Assembly: GCA_015657395.1 (NCBI GenBank)
Contig: JADLKI010000002.1
Span: 68,994-76,901, forward strand
Direction of reading: 5' to 3'
DNA length: 7,908 nucleotides
Source: Spirochaetales bacterium
GTDB taxonomy: Bacteria; Spirochaetota; Spirochaetia; Treponematales; Rectinemataceae
The notes below the pieces were generated by a model, which was not told the origin of the DNA, made no database searches, and saw only the letters and a program-made list of their open reading frames with translations. Within the stretch, counting starts at the first letter, position 1. Each line of letters begins with the position of its first letter. The position numbers and the translations under genes are program-made. Shown one piece after another: positions 1 through 5,669 of the stretch.

Positions 1-651
1 GGGCTGAAAGTACTTCCCGTCAATTTTCTCACATCCAATGCGATGTCGATTGGCATCGCCTTCGAGTCTATTTTCCTCGCCATGGCGCTGGCGGACCGAT
101 TCAAGTATCTGGAGATCGAGAAGAAGAATCTTGAGGCGGCTCAGACTCATTTCCGTGAGCTGAGTCTCACGGATTCCCTGACGGGACTCAGGAACAGGCG
201 CTATTTAATGATAGAGCTTGCAAAGGCAATGAAGGAGGCCCGCCAGAACGGAGAGCCGCTTTCGCTCATCATGCTCGACATCGACGACTTCAAAGTGATC
301 AATGACCGGTTCGGACACGGGGTGGGCGACGACATGCTTGTCTCTCTCTCCCATTCAATCCGGACCTGCACGAGGGAGACTGACAGCGCATGCCTCTATG
401 GCGGCGACGAACTCGTCATATTTATGCCTAAGGTTGCAAAACAGGACGCGCTCCGCATCGCGGAACGGATCCGCACGCACTTTGAAACCGAGAGTCTGCG
501 TGTCATCAACGGGAAAAGCCTGGGGGCAACCATCAGCCTCGGCATCGCCGAGCTTGAAGGCGAAGACAATATCGATACACTCCTGTCGCGCGCCGATGCC
601 GCCATGTACAAGGCAAAAAGCCGCGGCAAAAACTGCAGCGCGGCTCTGTGA
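1..651 (+). CDS. Membrane-anchored diguanylate cyclase (7TMR-DISM + GGDEF), 3' part only
   Basis: The reading frame is open from the first base, so this is the C-terminal 216 residues of a longer protein. The first visible residues (a LPVNFLT element, then SIGIAFESIFLAMALADRF) match the last membrane helix of 7TMR-DISM sensors, followed by a short charged linker and a GGDEF domain, which makes cyclic di-GMP from two GTP at the inner membrane. Counting from the ATG at base 43, visible motifs are DSLTGLRNRR (44-53), LDIDDFKVIND with metal-binding Asp79, and GGDEL at 120-124. The last residue of the signature is Leu instead of Phe, and the residue usually Arg two before the first Gly is Leu118. 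RETD (111-114), five residues before GGDEL, fits the RxxD inhibitory I-site, so product feedback is likely kept. The domain is full length, ending in a typical ADAAMYKAKSRGKN stretch. Domain calls are firm; activity is inferred. The sensory N-terminus lies outside the window, so the ligand is unknown. Confidence 0.93.
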   Translation, partial: GLKVLPVNFLTSNAMSIGIAFESIFLAMALADRFKYLEIEKKNLEAAQTHFRELSLTDSLTGLRNRRYLMIELAKAMKEARQNGEPLSLIMLDIDDFKVINDRFGHGVGDDMLVSLSHSIRTCTRETDSACLYGGDELVIFMPKVAKQDALRIAERIRTHFETESLRVINGKSLGATISLGIAELEGEDNIDTLLSRADAAMYKAKSRGKNCSAAL

Positions 652-696
652 CCGTCCGGATATAGATCGCTCTGCAGAGGGCAGCAGGGCTCTTCT

Positions 697-2829
697 CTAC
701 AGCTCCAGTATTTCTGCAGCTCCTTCGCGGGTTTTGGCATGGAGGAGCTGTTCCCTCACAATGTCGGAGCCGAGGGTCGAGCCGAGGCTTGCGAGTATCT
801 GCATGTGCGGGGCCGGATCGCCTTCCGAGCTCGCAATGAGCGCGATGATATGGGCTGGAGTTCCGTCGATGGTCTGAAAATCGATGCCCTGCGTATGGAC
901 ACCGATGGCCATGACGGGTTTGTCGACGCCGGAAGTGCGCGCATGGGGAAGAGCGATGCCATTCTGCATGCCCGTGGACATGCTTTTCTCGCGCTCGAGC
1001 ACATCGGCAAGCACCTTATCCTTATCCTTCAGAAGGTGGACGCTGTCCAGCAGACTGACGAGCTCCTCGATGGCTTCTTCCTTCGTGGCAGCTCTCATGT
1101 TGATATCTATGCACCGGGGATCGAGAATCTTGCGGAAGGTTGTGTCCTTGCGGATATTGTTCACGGTGAGCTCTCTACGCATTGCGGAAGGATCATAGGT
1201 TTCCTTGAGCTTGTCGAGATTGGCATCGAGCTTGACCATGGTTTCGTACAGCATCATGCGCACAAACGACAAGTCTTCGGGTGCAGCCTCCAGAGTGAGC
1301 TTTTTCTCCTTGATTTTCATCGATATGGAAACATCGCCTTTACGGATATGGGAGATATCGTCGCTGATGCTCATGAGCTGGACATAGAATCCTTCGCGCT
1401 GAAGGTCTGCGAGCAGGTATGAGGACAGGAGTTCCGCAAGCTCGCTGTTGGGCAGATCGACGACAAATTCTTCGGACGTGGTGGCTTTTGCTTTTTTTAT
1501 GGTCCCGCGGCCACCCCGGTCCAGAACGAGATTGAGGAGGATAGGCGCAGCAATGGTGGTCAGGATCGTCATGAGTATGGATGCGCCGAAGTATTCCTGG
1601 GATACGATTTTCGAGGAGAGTCCGATGCCTGCGATGATGAGGGCGACTTCGCCTCTGGGGATCATGCCGATGCCGATCCGCAGGGCCCCGATCTTGTTGA
1701 AACCGAGGAAGAGAGTAGGCAGACCGCAGCCCAACACCTTGGCGAGCATGGCAACGACGGTAAACACGAGCCCGAAAATCAGCACCGAGGGCTCCAGAAT
1801 TTTTGAGACCTGAACCTGCATGCCCATGACAACGAAGAAAATCGGCACAAACAGCTCGAAGAGGACCTTTGTCTTGTCCTGTATGATGAAGGATATCTCG
1901 GTCTTGGACAGGCTGAGTCCCACGATGTAGGCGCCGATGATCATCGAGAGCCCCTGCATTTCAAAAATGCCGGCGATAAAGAATGCAAGCCCCAGTGCGA
2001 GGACATTGAAGTGACCTTCTCCCCCGATTTTTTTCAGAAAGGTTGAGATCTTTCTGGAAAAGATGAGTCCGAGTGCGGTAAAAGAGAGCCAGAGGCCGAA
2101 AGCCTTGGCACTGATGCCGACAATTGCACCTGCGGAAAGACCGCCTGATTTGCTCCCCTCAAGGACAGCGACAATGCCGAGCACCACGGCGAGTAAAATG
2201 ATGCCGAGCACATCATCGAAAACTGCCGCTGCAAGAATGGTGACGCCTTCGGGCGAATCCATTTTCTTGCGGTCCGAGAGAATGCGTGCGGTGATGCCCA
2301 CTGAGGTTGCGGTGCTCATGATGCCGATAAAGAGATTGATAGGCGCAAAGAGAGCCTCATGGGTAAAGAATGCGCCGAGCACAATGCCGAGCCCAAATGA
2401 GAATATGACACCGCCCAGGCCCACAATGCTCCCGGCCACAGAATATTTCATGAGCATGTCGAGATCGGTCTGAAGCCCGCTGGAGAAGAGAAGAATGATG
2501 GCGGCGACATTGGCAAAGGCTTGCAGCATCATGGAGATCGACTCACCGCCGTTTATGGGAAACAGGCCGGAAGGAAAACCCGGAAGCGGAATGGCACCCA
2601 GGGCAAAGGGACCGATGATGATGCCCGCAAGGAGTTCTCCAAGGACGGAAGGCTGGGAGATGGCTTCTGCCGCCATGCCGCCAAGTCTCGCCACGAATAT
2701 GATGACAGCCAGCTGGAAGATGAATTGGGTGATCTGTGCGGTGGGGTCTGCCGAGTCACTCTGGGCAAACACAGGAAGGGCGAGCACAAAGAGAATTATG
2801 CCGGCGATGAGCCATTTTTTTGGGGCCAT
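697..2829 (-). CDS. CPA2 cation/proton antiporter with C-terminal PTS EIIA-like domain
   Basis: Predicted inner-membrane Na+(K+)/H+ exchanger. I start it at the ATG at 2829 (710 residues) because GGAG lies six bases upstream; an in-frame ATG at 2841 has no ribosome site. Residue numbers below use the 2829 start. Residues 1-22 look like a signal peptide or extra first helix (MAPKKW, hydrophobic core, VFA then QS). About twelve further helices span 31-435, with SVLGELLAGIIIGP, an Asp-Asp pair in AAAVFDDVLGI (205-206) as in electrogenic antiporters, and GMIPRGEVALI near 388-398. Residues about 445-560 form a soluble linker domain I do not recognise. Residues about 565-710 are a PTS EIIA of the fructose/mannitol class: NGIALPHAR carries the phospho-accepting His629, and a second conserved-type His is at 675 (APHMQILASL). 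No HPr, enzyme I or sugar permease is nearby, so a regulatory role for the EIIA part, controlling ion exchange by phosphorylation or binding, is inferred. The gene converges on the diguanylate cyclase with 45 bases between stops. Confidence 0.93.
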   Translation of the reverse strand: MAPKKWLIAGIILFVLALPVFAQSDSADPTAQITQFIFQLAVIIFVARLGGMAAEAISQPSVLGELLAGIIIGPFALGAIPLPGFPSGLFPINGGESISMMLQAFANVAAIILLFSSGLQTDLDMLMKYSVAGSIVGLGGVIFSFGLGIVLGAFFTHEALFAPINLFIGIMSTATSVGITARILSDRKKMDSPEGVTILAAAVFDDVLGIILLAVVLGIVAVLEGSKSGGLSAGAIVGISAKAFGLWLSFTALGLIFSRKISTFLKKIGGEGHFNVLALGLAFFIAGIFEMQGLSMIIGAYIVGLSLSKTEISFIIQDKTKVLFELFVPIFFVVMGMQVQVSKILEPSVLIFGLVFTVVAMLAKVLGCGLPTLFLGFNKIGALRIGIGMIPRGEVALIIAGIGLSSKIVSQEYFGASILMTILTTIAAPILLNLVLDRGGRGTIKKAKATTSEEFVVDLPNSELAELLSSYLLADLQREGFYVQLMSISDDISHIRKGDVSISMKIKEKKLTLEAAPEDLSFVRMMLYETMVKLDANLDKLKETYDPSAMRRELTVNNIRKDTTFRKILDPRCIDINMRAATKEEAIEELVSLLDSVHLLKDKDKVLADVLEREKSMSTGMQNGIALPHARTSGVDKPVMAIGVHTQGIDFQTIDGTPAHIIALIASSEGDPAPHMQILASLGSTLGSDIVREQLLHAKTREGAAEILEL

Positions 2830-2835
2830 GGTGAT

Positions 2836-2839
2836 CTCC
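2836..2839 (-). promoter_or_regulatory. Ribosome binding site deciding the antiporter start
   Basis: On the minus strand GGAG sits six bases before the ATG at 2829. It lies just inside the alternative upstream ATG at 2841, which itself is preceded only by A/T bases. This favours the shorter 710-residue product beginning MAPKKW, a better signal-peptide start. Confidence 0.7.
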
Positions 2840-2840
2840 A

Positions 2841-2920
2841 TTTATATTCTATAATATATTCTAATTTACTAATATAATTTATTCAATAGTATTAGATGCG
2901 GAATTTTCATATATATAGTT
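2841..2920. other. AT-rich segment in divergent intergenic region
   Basis: By hand count only 12 of these 80 bases are G or C (about 15%), against GC-rich genes on both sides. It contains the antiporter promoter candidate and the duplicated octamer ATATTCTA. It could simply be a UP-element-rich promoter region, could curve or melt easily, or could attract a nucleoid protein; the sequence alone does not decide. No credible small gene is seen between 2842 and 3042. Confidence 0.7.
2858..2886 (-). promoter_or_regulatory. Candidate sigma70-type promoter for the antiporter
   Basis: Reading the minus strand, TTGAAT (2886-2881, 4/6 to consensus) is followed after exactly 17 bases by TAGAAT (2863-2858, 5/6). 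The expected transcript start is near 2851, giving a leader of about 20 bases that contains the GGAG site. The octamer ATATTCTA (plus strand) is repeated at 2844-2851 and 2856-2863, so a second -10-like TAGAAT lies 12 bases downstream. The surroundings are very AT-rich, where -10-like hexamers arise easily by chance, so this is a good but unproven candidate. Confidence 0.5.
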
Positions 2921-2992
2921 TCCCGTGACAACAAATGCAATGGTCGAGCGGGCCAGACCAGAAAAGCCAGGCCGCAGTCCCTGTGGAGCCCA

Positions 2993-3014
2993 TTGTTCAC
3001 AGCTTTTGTCCACA
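2993..3014 (+). promoter_or_regulatory. Two DnaA-box-like 9-mers
   Basis: TTGTTCACA (2993-3001) and TTGTCCACA (3006-3014) lie in the same orientation 13 bases apart. Each differs from the classical TTATNCACA box only by G for A at position 3, and TTGTCCACA is the form favoured in high-GC actinobacteria. The second copy covers the -35 element of the pseudouridine synthase promoter. Overlapping them is an inverted repeat TTCACA (2996-3001) / TGTGAA (3015-3020) and the palindrome CACATGTG (3011-3018). A chance match or an operator for another regulator is equally possible. Confidence 0.35.
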
Positions 3015-3033
3015 TGTGAAATTCTGCTATGAT
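3006..3033 (+). promoter_or_regulatory. Candidate promoter of the pseudouridine synthase gene
   Basis: TTGTCC (3006-3011) is separated by 16 bases from TATGAT (3028-3033, 5/6 to consensus), and TGC directly before the -10 box makes an extended -10 element. The expected start of transcription is near 3040, only about three bases before the ATG at 3043, so the message would be leaderless or nearly so. The absence of any ribosome-binding sequence before 3043 agrees with this. Confidence 0.55.
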
Positions 3034-3042
3034 AGAACTCTG

Positions 3043-3819
3043 ATGATTCCTGTCTTATTGGAGAATGCCGAGATTGTCGTTGTCGACAAGCCGGCCGGCC
3101 TGGCGGCACAGCCTGGCGAAGGCGTGCGCGATGACGTGGTCGCGGTGCTCGAGCGTCAACTGGGCTACAGGCCTTTCCCCGTGAACAGACTGGATAAGGA
3201 GACCGCCGGCTGCATGATACTGGCGAAGAGCAGCCAGGCTGCCGGCCGGTGGTCGAGACTCATTGCGGGGCGGAACGTGGCAAAGCGCTACTATGCGTGG
3301 GTTTCCGGCATGCCCCGGAGAGAGAAAGGTGTCATCGATGCCGTGCTCGATGGCAGTAAGGGAGAGCAGGAGGCGCGCACGCTCTGGAACCTCAGGGAAG
3401 TGTGGAGATTTGCCCTGGAAGGGGCGGGGGCGGCCCAGGCCGGCCGGCAGCTTGACGAAACACGTCCCCGGGATGAGCGGCTGCCCGCAGGAGGGCCGAA
3501 ACTTATCACTGTTTCGCTTCTGGAGCTTGAATTGGAGACTGGGCGCATGCACCAGATCCGGCGCCACCTGGCGGGCATCGGGCTTCCGATTTTGGCCGAC
3601 GACCGCCACGGCGACTTTGGGCTCAACAGAGCCCTGAAGCGCGCAGGCGTCAGGCGGCTCATGCTGTGGGCGCGCGAGCTTGCGCTGCCGGCGGGCCCCT
3701 CCCTGCCAGGTGGCGCCTTGCTGCTGGCGGGCGAACCTCCACACTTTGCGGCTTTCAGAGAGTTTTTGACGCGCAGCGGGACGCCCTGGCGCACTATAGA
3801 AGTGGCGGTGAACCCATGA
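3043..3819 (+). CDS. RluA-family pseudouridine synthase, TruC-like
   Basis: Predicted to convert uridine to pseudouridine in rRNA or tRNA in the cytoplasm. The 258-residue protein has only the catalytic domain, with no N-terminal S4 RNA-binding domain. Visible motifs are VVVDKPAGL (12-20), FPVNRLDKETAG (45-56) with catalytic Asp51, AKRYYAWVSG (80-89), and TGRMHQIRRHLA (166-177) followed by PILADDRHGDFGLNR and RLMLWA. The RRHLA...HGD..NR pattern is closest to TruC, the tRNA-U65 enzyme, but the exact target is not certain. The residue before RLD is Asn, where RluA-type enzymes usually have His. Residues about 122-152 form a polar Gly/Ala/Arg-rich insert that interrupts the usual fold between two strands. 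I chose the ATG at 3043 because homology begins right after it; the frame is open further upstream (an ATG at 2935), but that stretch crosses the promoter and resembles nothing. Its stop overlaps the next start in ATGA. Confidence 0.9.
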   Translation: MIPVLLENAEIVVVDKPAGLAAQPGEGVRDDVVAVLERQLGYRPFPVNRLDKETAGCMILAKSSQAAGRWSRLIAGRNVAKRYYAWVSGMPRREKGVIDAVLDGSKGEQEARTLWNLREVWRFALEGAGAAQAGRQLDETRPRDERLPAGGPKLITVSLLELELETGRMHQIRRHLAGIGLPILADDRHGDFGLNRALKRAGVRRLMLWARELALPAGPSLPGGALLLAGEPPHFAAFREFLTRSGTPWRTIEVAVNP

Positions 3820-4208
3820 GAAAACCCTTTGAGATTTCGACAGGCGCATGGTGGATTGTCCCCGACGGGCGCACTATCGCAGTTTCCTCATTCCATGAGA
3901 GCTGGCTCGCCGCACACCCCGCGATCGCAGGCGGGGCCCTCCATACGGTCGACTTTGTGCAGAAGAGCGGCTGGCTCTCCGCCACCCAGTATTCCGACGG
4001 CATGCTCGAAGTCATCAGCCGCGACATTCTGGACCCGCGCCAGCGCGAGGCCCTGCGCAAACTCCTCGAAGTGAATGGAAGCGCGATCAAGAAGCTTGTC
4101 GTCTTTGTCCCCGTCATCGACGGCTGCCTCACGGCAGAGGCCCCGCTCATCGAACATTGGGAACAGCTTTCGGAGGACCTCGATGCCTTTGCCGAGAAGA
4201 GCGGTTGA
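3816..4208 (+). CDS. Hypothetical protein, 130 residues, coupled to the pseudouridine synthase
   Basis: I do not recognise this family. The ATG overlaps the upstream stop (ATGA at 3816-3819), which indicates translational coupling; a weak GGTG lies five bases upstream. The product looks like a small soluble alpha/beta protein: no signal peptide, no clear membrane helix, no cysteine pair. Notable parts are STGAWWIVPDGRTIAVS near the N-terminus, SFHESWLAAHP (25-35), a Trp/Tyr-bearing segment SGWLSATQYSDGMLEVISRD (51-70), a charged helix LDPRQREALRKLLEV (72-86), a beta-like strand KKLVVFVPVID (92-102), and an acidic C-terminal helix. The tight coupling suggests expression in step with the RNA-modifying enzyme, though a shared task is only inference. 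Coding is supported by the four-base overlap, by the stop lying two bases from the convergent DUF72 stop so that no space is left over, and by a protein-like composition. Confidence 0.8.
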   Translation: MRKPFEISTGAWWIVPDGRTIAVSSFHESWLAAHPAIAGGALHTVDFVQKSGWLSATQYSDGMLEVISRDILDPRQREALRKLLEVNGSAIKKLVVFVPVIDGCLTAEAPLIEHWEQLSEDLDAFAEKSG

Positions 4209-4210
4209 TC

Positions 4211-5002
4211 TCAGGTCTGCTGCTCTGCCAGGATCGACTGCAGGAGTGCCGCATTTTTGGGCGCATTCCCTGATGCATGGTTGTTGAAGGCGACGAAGAT
4301 GGTCTTTGCCTGTCTGGACATGGCGTGCACCAGCCTGGCCCGGTCCCTGAGCTCCTGTTCCGAGTAATGGTATTCGTAGCGGCTCGCCGCGTCCCCCGAC
4401 CACCAGAGGTCCGCGTTGCGCCCGTGCAAGCGGTAATAGCAGATGTCCGAGGTGATTATCACGGATTCGGGCGGCAGGCCCGGCAGGTCCGGCCTGTCGA
4501 CGGTCACGAGTCCGATCTTCCGCTCCCTGAGGGTGTCGAACACCCTTTCCTGGTACCACGTCGCATTTCTGAACTCGACGACGAGCGGAAAATCCGAAAG
4601 AGCCGCCAGCAGGTTCGCGAGGTACTTGCGGTTCTCGAGGGTATAGGAAAAGCGGTAGGGCAACTGCACGAGGACGCAGCCGAGGCGCCCGCTCGACGCC
4701 AGCGCCGACACTGCGGTGCGGAATTCGGCCGCGCGCGCCTGCCAGTGCTCATCGATCTCGTGGGTGAGGCTGCGGTGTACCTTGAGCGAGATGCGGAAGT
4801 CGCTCGGCGTGAGAAGGGCCATGCGCTCGAGCTGGCCGGGGTTCGGTATGCGGTACCAGGTATTGTCCAGCTCCAGGAATGAAAAGACGAGCGAATAGTA
4901 GCGGAGCATCTCGTGCGACGGAAGATCGGCGGGATAGAAGGCTCCCTTCCATTCTTCATAGGAAAATCCGCATGTGCCGACCCAAACATTGCCTATGTGC
5001 AT
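4211..5002 (-). CDS. DUF72 (YecE-like) family protein
   Basis: A full-length 263-residue member of the DUF72 family, a TIM-barrel fold with no well-defined biochemical role. Family motifs run in order: WVGTCGFSYEEWKGAFYP (7-24), LELDNTWYRIP (43-53; the family more often has EIN-TFY), LKVHRSLTH (73-81), VLVQLPYRFSY (110-120), VVEFRNATWY (141-150), YYRLHGR (189-195), YEYHYSEQEL (209-218) and VAFNNHASGNAPKNA (237-251). No signal peptide is present, so it is probably cytoplasmic. The ATG at 5002 lies only six codons before the first conserved residue and is the only sensible start, yet it has no ribosome-binding sequence; a -10-like box ends seven bases upstream. It is divergent from yggT and converges with the 130-residue protein, with two bases between stops. 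Some DUF72 proteins are discussed in connection with metal or iron-sulfur functions, but nothing here tests that. Confidence 0.93.
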   Translation of the reverse strand: MHIGNVWVGTCGFSYEEWKGAFYPADLPSHEMLRYYSLVFSFLELDNTWYRIPNPGQLERMALLTPSDFRISLKVHRSLTHEIDEHWQARAAEFRTAVSALASSGRLGCVLVQLPYRFSYTLENRKYLANLLAALSDFPLVVEFRNATWYQERVFDTLRERKIGLVTVDRPDLPGLPPESVIITSDICYYRLHGRNADLWWSGDAASRYEYHYSEQELRDRARLVHAMSRQAKTIFVAFNNHASGNAPKNAALLQSILAEQQT

Positions 5003-5017
5003 CGATTTCAGTATAGT
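4989..5017 (+). promoter_or_regulatory. Candidate promoter for yggT-yhbY
   Basis: TTGCCT (4989-4994, 4/6) is followed after 17 bases by TATAGT (5012-5017, 5/6). The predicted start near 5024 gives a leader of about 39 bases ending in a strong GGAGGG. The -35 box lies inside the first codons of the divergent DUF72 gene and the -10 box overlaps that gene's own -10 on the other strand. Confidence 0.5.
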
Positions 5018-5027
5018 AAATATCGAT
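5001..5027 (+). repeat. Direct repeat ATCGATT flanking the divergent -10 boxes
   Basis: ATCGATT occurs at 5001-5007 and 5022-5028, 21 bases apart, about two helical turns, on either side of the overlapping -10 boxes. Each contains the palindrome ATCGAT. The placement would suit a regulator that controls both directions, but seven-base repeats can arise by chance. Confidence 0.35.
5010..5015 (-). promoter_or_regulatory. Candidate -10 box for the DUF72 gene (leaderless)
   Basis: On the minus strand TATACT (5/6 to TATAAT) ends seven bases before the ATG at 5002, so transcription would begin at or next to the start codon. A -35 element at the right distance is weak (TTTATT). With no Shine-Dalgarno sequence before 5002, a leaderless transcript is the simplest reading. 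Confidence 0.4.
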
Positions 5028-5050
5028 TGCGAAATAAAGAACAGGTGTGC

Positions 5051-5056
5051 GGAGGG
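5051..5056 (+). promoter_or_regulatory. Strong ribosome binding site of yggT
   Basis: GGAGGG six bases before the ATG at 5063 is the strongest Shine-Dalgarno match in the window. It fixes the yggT start and contrasts with the missing sites at the DUF72 and pseudouridine synthase starts. Confidence 0.85.
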
Positions 5057-5062
5057 TAATTC

Positions 5063-5656
5063 ATGATACTTACGGCTCTGGCCCGGATTGTGAGCGCAGT
5101 GGTCTCGATCTATATGCTGTTGTGCATCGTGCGCATATTCTTCTCGTGGGTGCCCTCGCTCATCAACACGAAAGGGGGCAGGCTCATTGCGAGATTCACC
5201 GACCCCTACCTCGAGCTGTTTCGGGATATCCCGCTGTTCCGCACGCCCAATGTCGACTTCAGTCCGATTGTCGCGCTCGCCGTGCTGTCAGTGATCAACA
5301 ATCTTTTCATGACGCTTTCGTACGCGGTCCGCATTACGTTTGGCTTCATTTTGAGCCTGCTGCTGGATGCGGGCTGGTCGGCGATTTCGTTTTTGCTGGG
5401 ATTTTTCCTGGTCATTGTGTTCATCCGGACCATCGGGTTTATCGCGCGGCTTGCAACGCTCCATCCGCTCTGGCAGATTCTGGACGGCATCATCAACCCT
5501 CTGCTCTTCAGGGTGAATAAGCTGATATACCGCGGGCGTGCGGTGAACTATCTCCAGGGGCTCATAACGGGCTTTGTCGTGGTGCTTGTGGCGAGGGGGC
5601 TCGGGGGCTGGCTTGTCCGGCTTCTCACCTCGCTGCTGATGTCCCTGCCGTTCTGA
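5063..5656 (+). CDS. yggT: YggT family integral membrane protein
   Basis: A 197-residue hydrophobic protein with two YGGT repeats, the usual build and size for the two-repeat members. Repeat one covers about 15-85: helix SIYMLLCIVRIFFSWVP, then the amphipathic LIARFTDPYLELFRDI, then DFSPIVALAVLSVINNLF. Repeat two covers about 115-190: FFLVIVFIRTIGFIAR, HPLWQILDGIINPLLFRVNKLI, and LQGLITGFVVVLVARGLGGWLV. In both, the Pro in the TDPYLELFR / INPLLFRVN element is preserved. YggT proteins sit in the inner membrane and have been connected with osmotic tolerance and, in other phyla, with cell-division or photosystem-related roles; no single function is established. yhbY follows after 13 bases, so the two are probably one operon, and transcription probably starts from the promoter candidate just upstream that overlaps the DUF72 promoter. 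Confidence 0.92.
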   Translation: MILTALARIVSAVVSIYMLLCIVRIFFSWVPSLINTKGGRLIARFTDPYLELFRDIPLFRTPNVDFSPIVALAVLSVINNLFMTLSYAVRITFGFILSLLLDAGWSAISFLLGFFLVIVFIRTIGFIARLATLHPLWQILDGIINPLLFRVNKLIYRGRAVNYLQGLITGFVVVLVARGLGGWLVRLLTSLLMSLPF

Positions 5657-5669
5657 CGGGGCACACCGT

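Noticed and set aside
652..696. Palindrome CTCTGCAGAG between the two convergent stops as a terminator
   Set aside because: It has no loop and no T run on either strand, so it does not look like an intrinsic terminator.
2063..2473. Plus-strand frame of 136 codons inside the antiporter gene
   Set aside because: Composition of Met, Thr, Ser, Pro and Ala is typical of the antisense of membrane-helix codons.
2935..3042. N-terminal extension of the pseudouridine synthase from an ATG at 2935
   Set aside because: It would start upstream of the promoter candidate, has no ribosome site, and adds 36 residues without family resemblance.
2841..3042. Small RNA gene or riboswitch in the divergent gap
   Set aside because: No conserved aptamer pattern, tRNA-like fold or terminator hairpin was seen; promoters explain the gap.
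3029..3043. Four-codon upstream frame (ATG ATA GAA CTC TGA) touching the 3043 start
   Set aside because: It overlaps the -10 box, so it would lie before the expected transcript start and would not be in the message.
3055..3849. Long open frame of 264 codons on the minus strand across the pseudouridine synthase gene
   Set aside because: It is antisense to a gene with clear family motifs; its protein is rich in Arg, Pro and Gln and resembles nothing, as expected of GC-rich shadow frames.
4277..4882. 201-codon plus-strand frame inside the DUF72 gene
   Set aside because: It is fully antisense to a gene with the complete DUF72 motif set; its composition is Val/Arg/Glu-rich and repetitive of the opposite codons.
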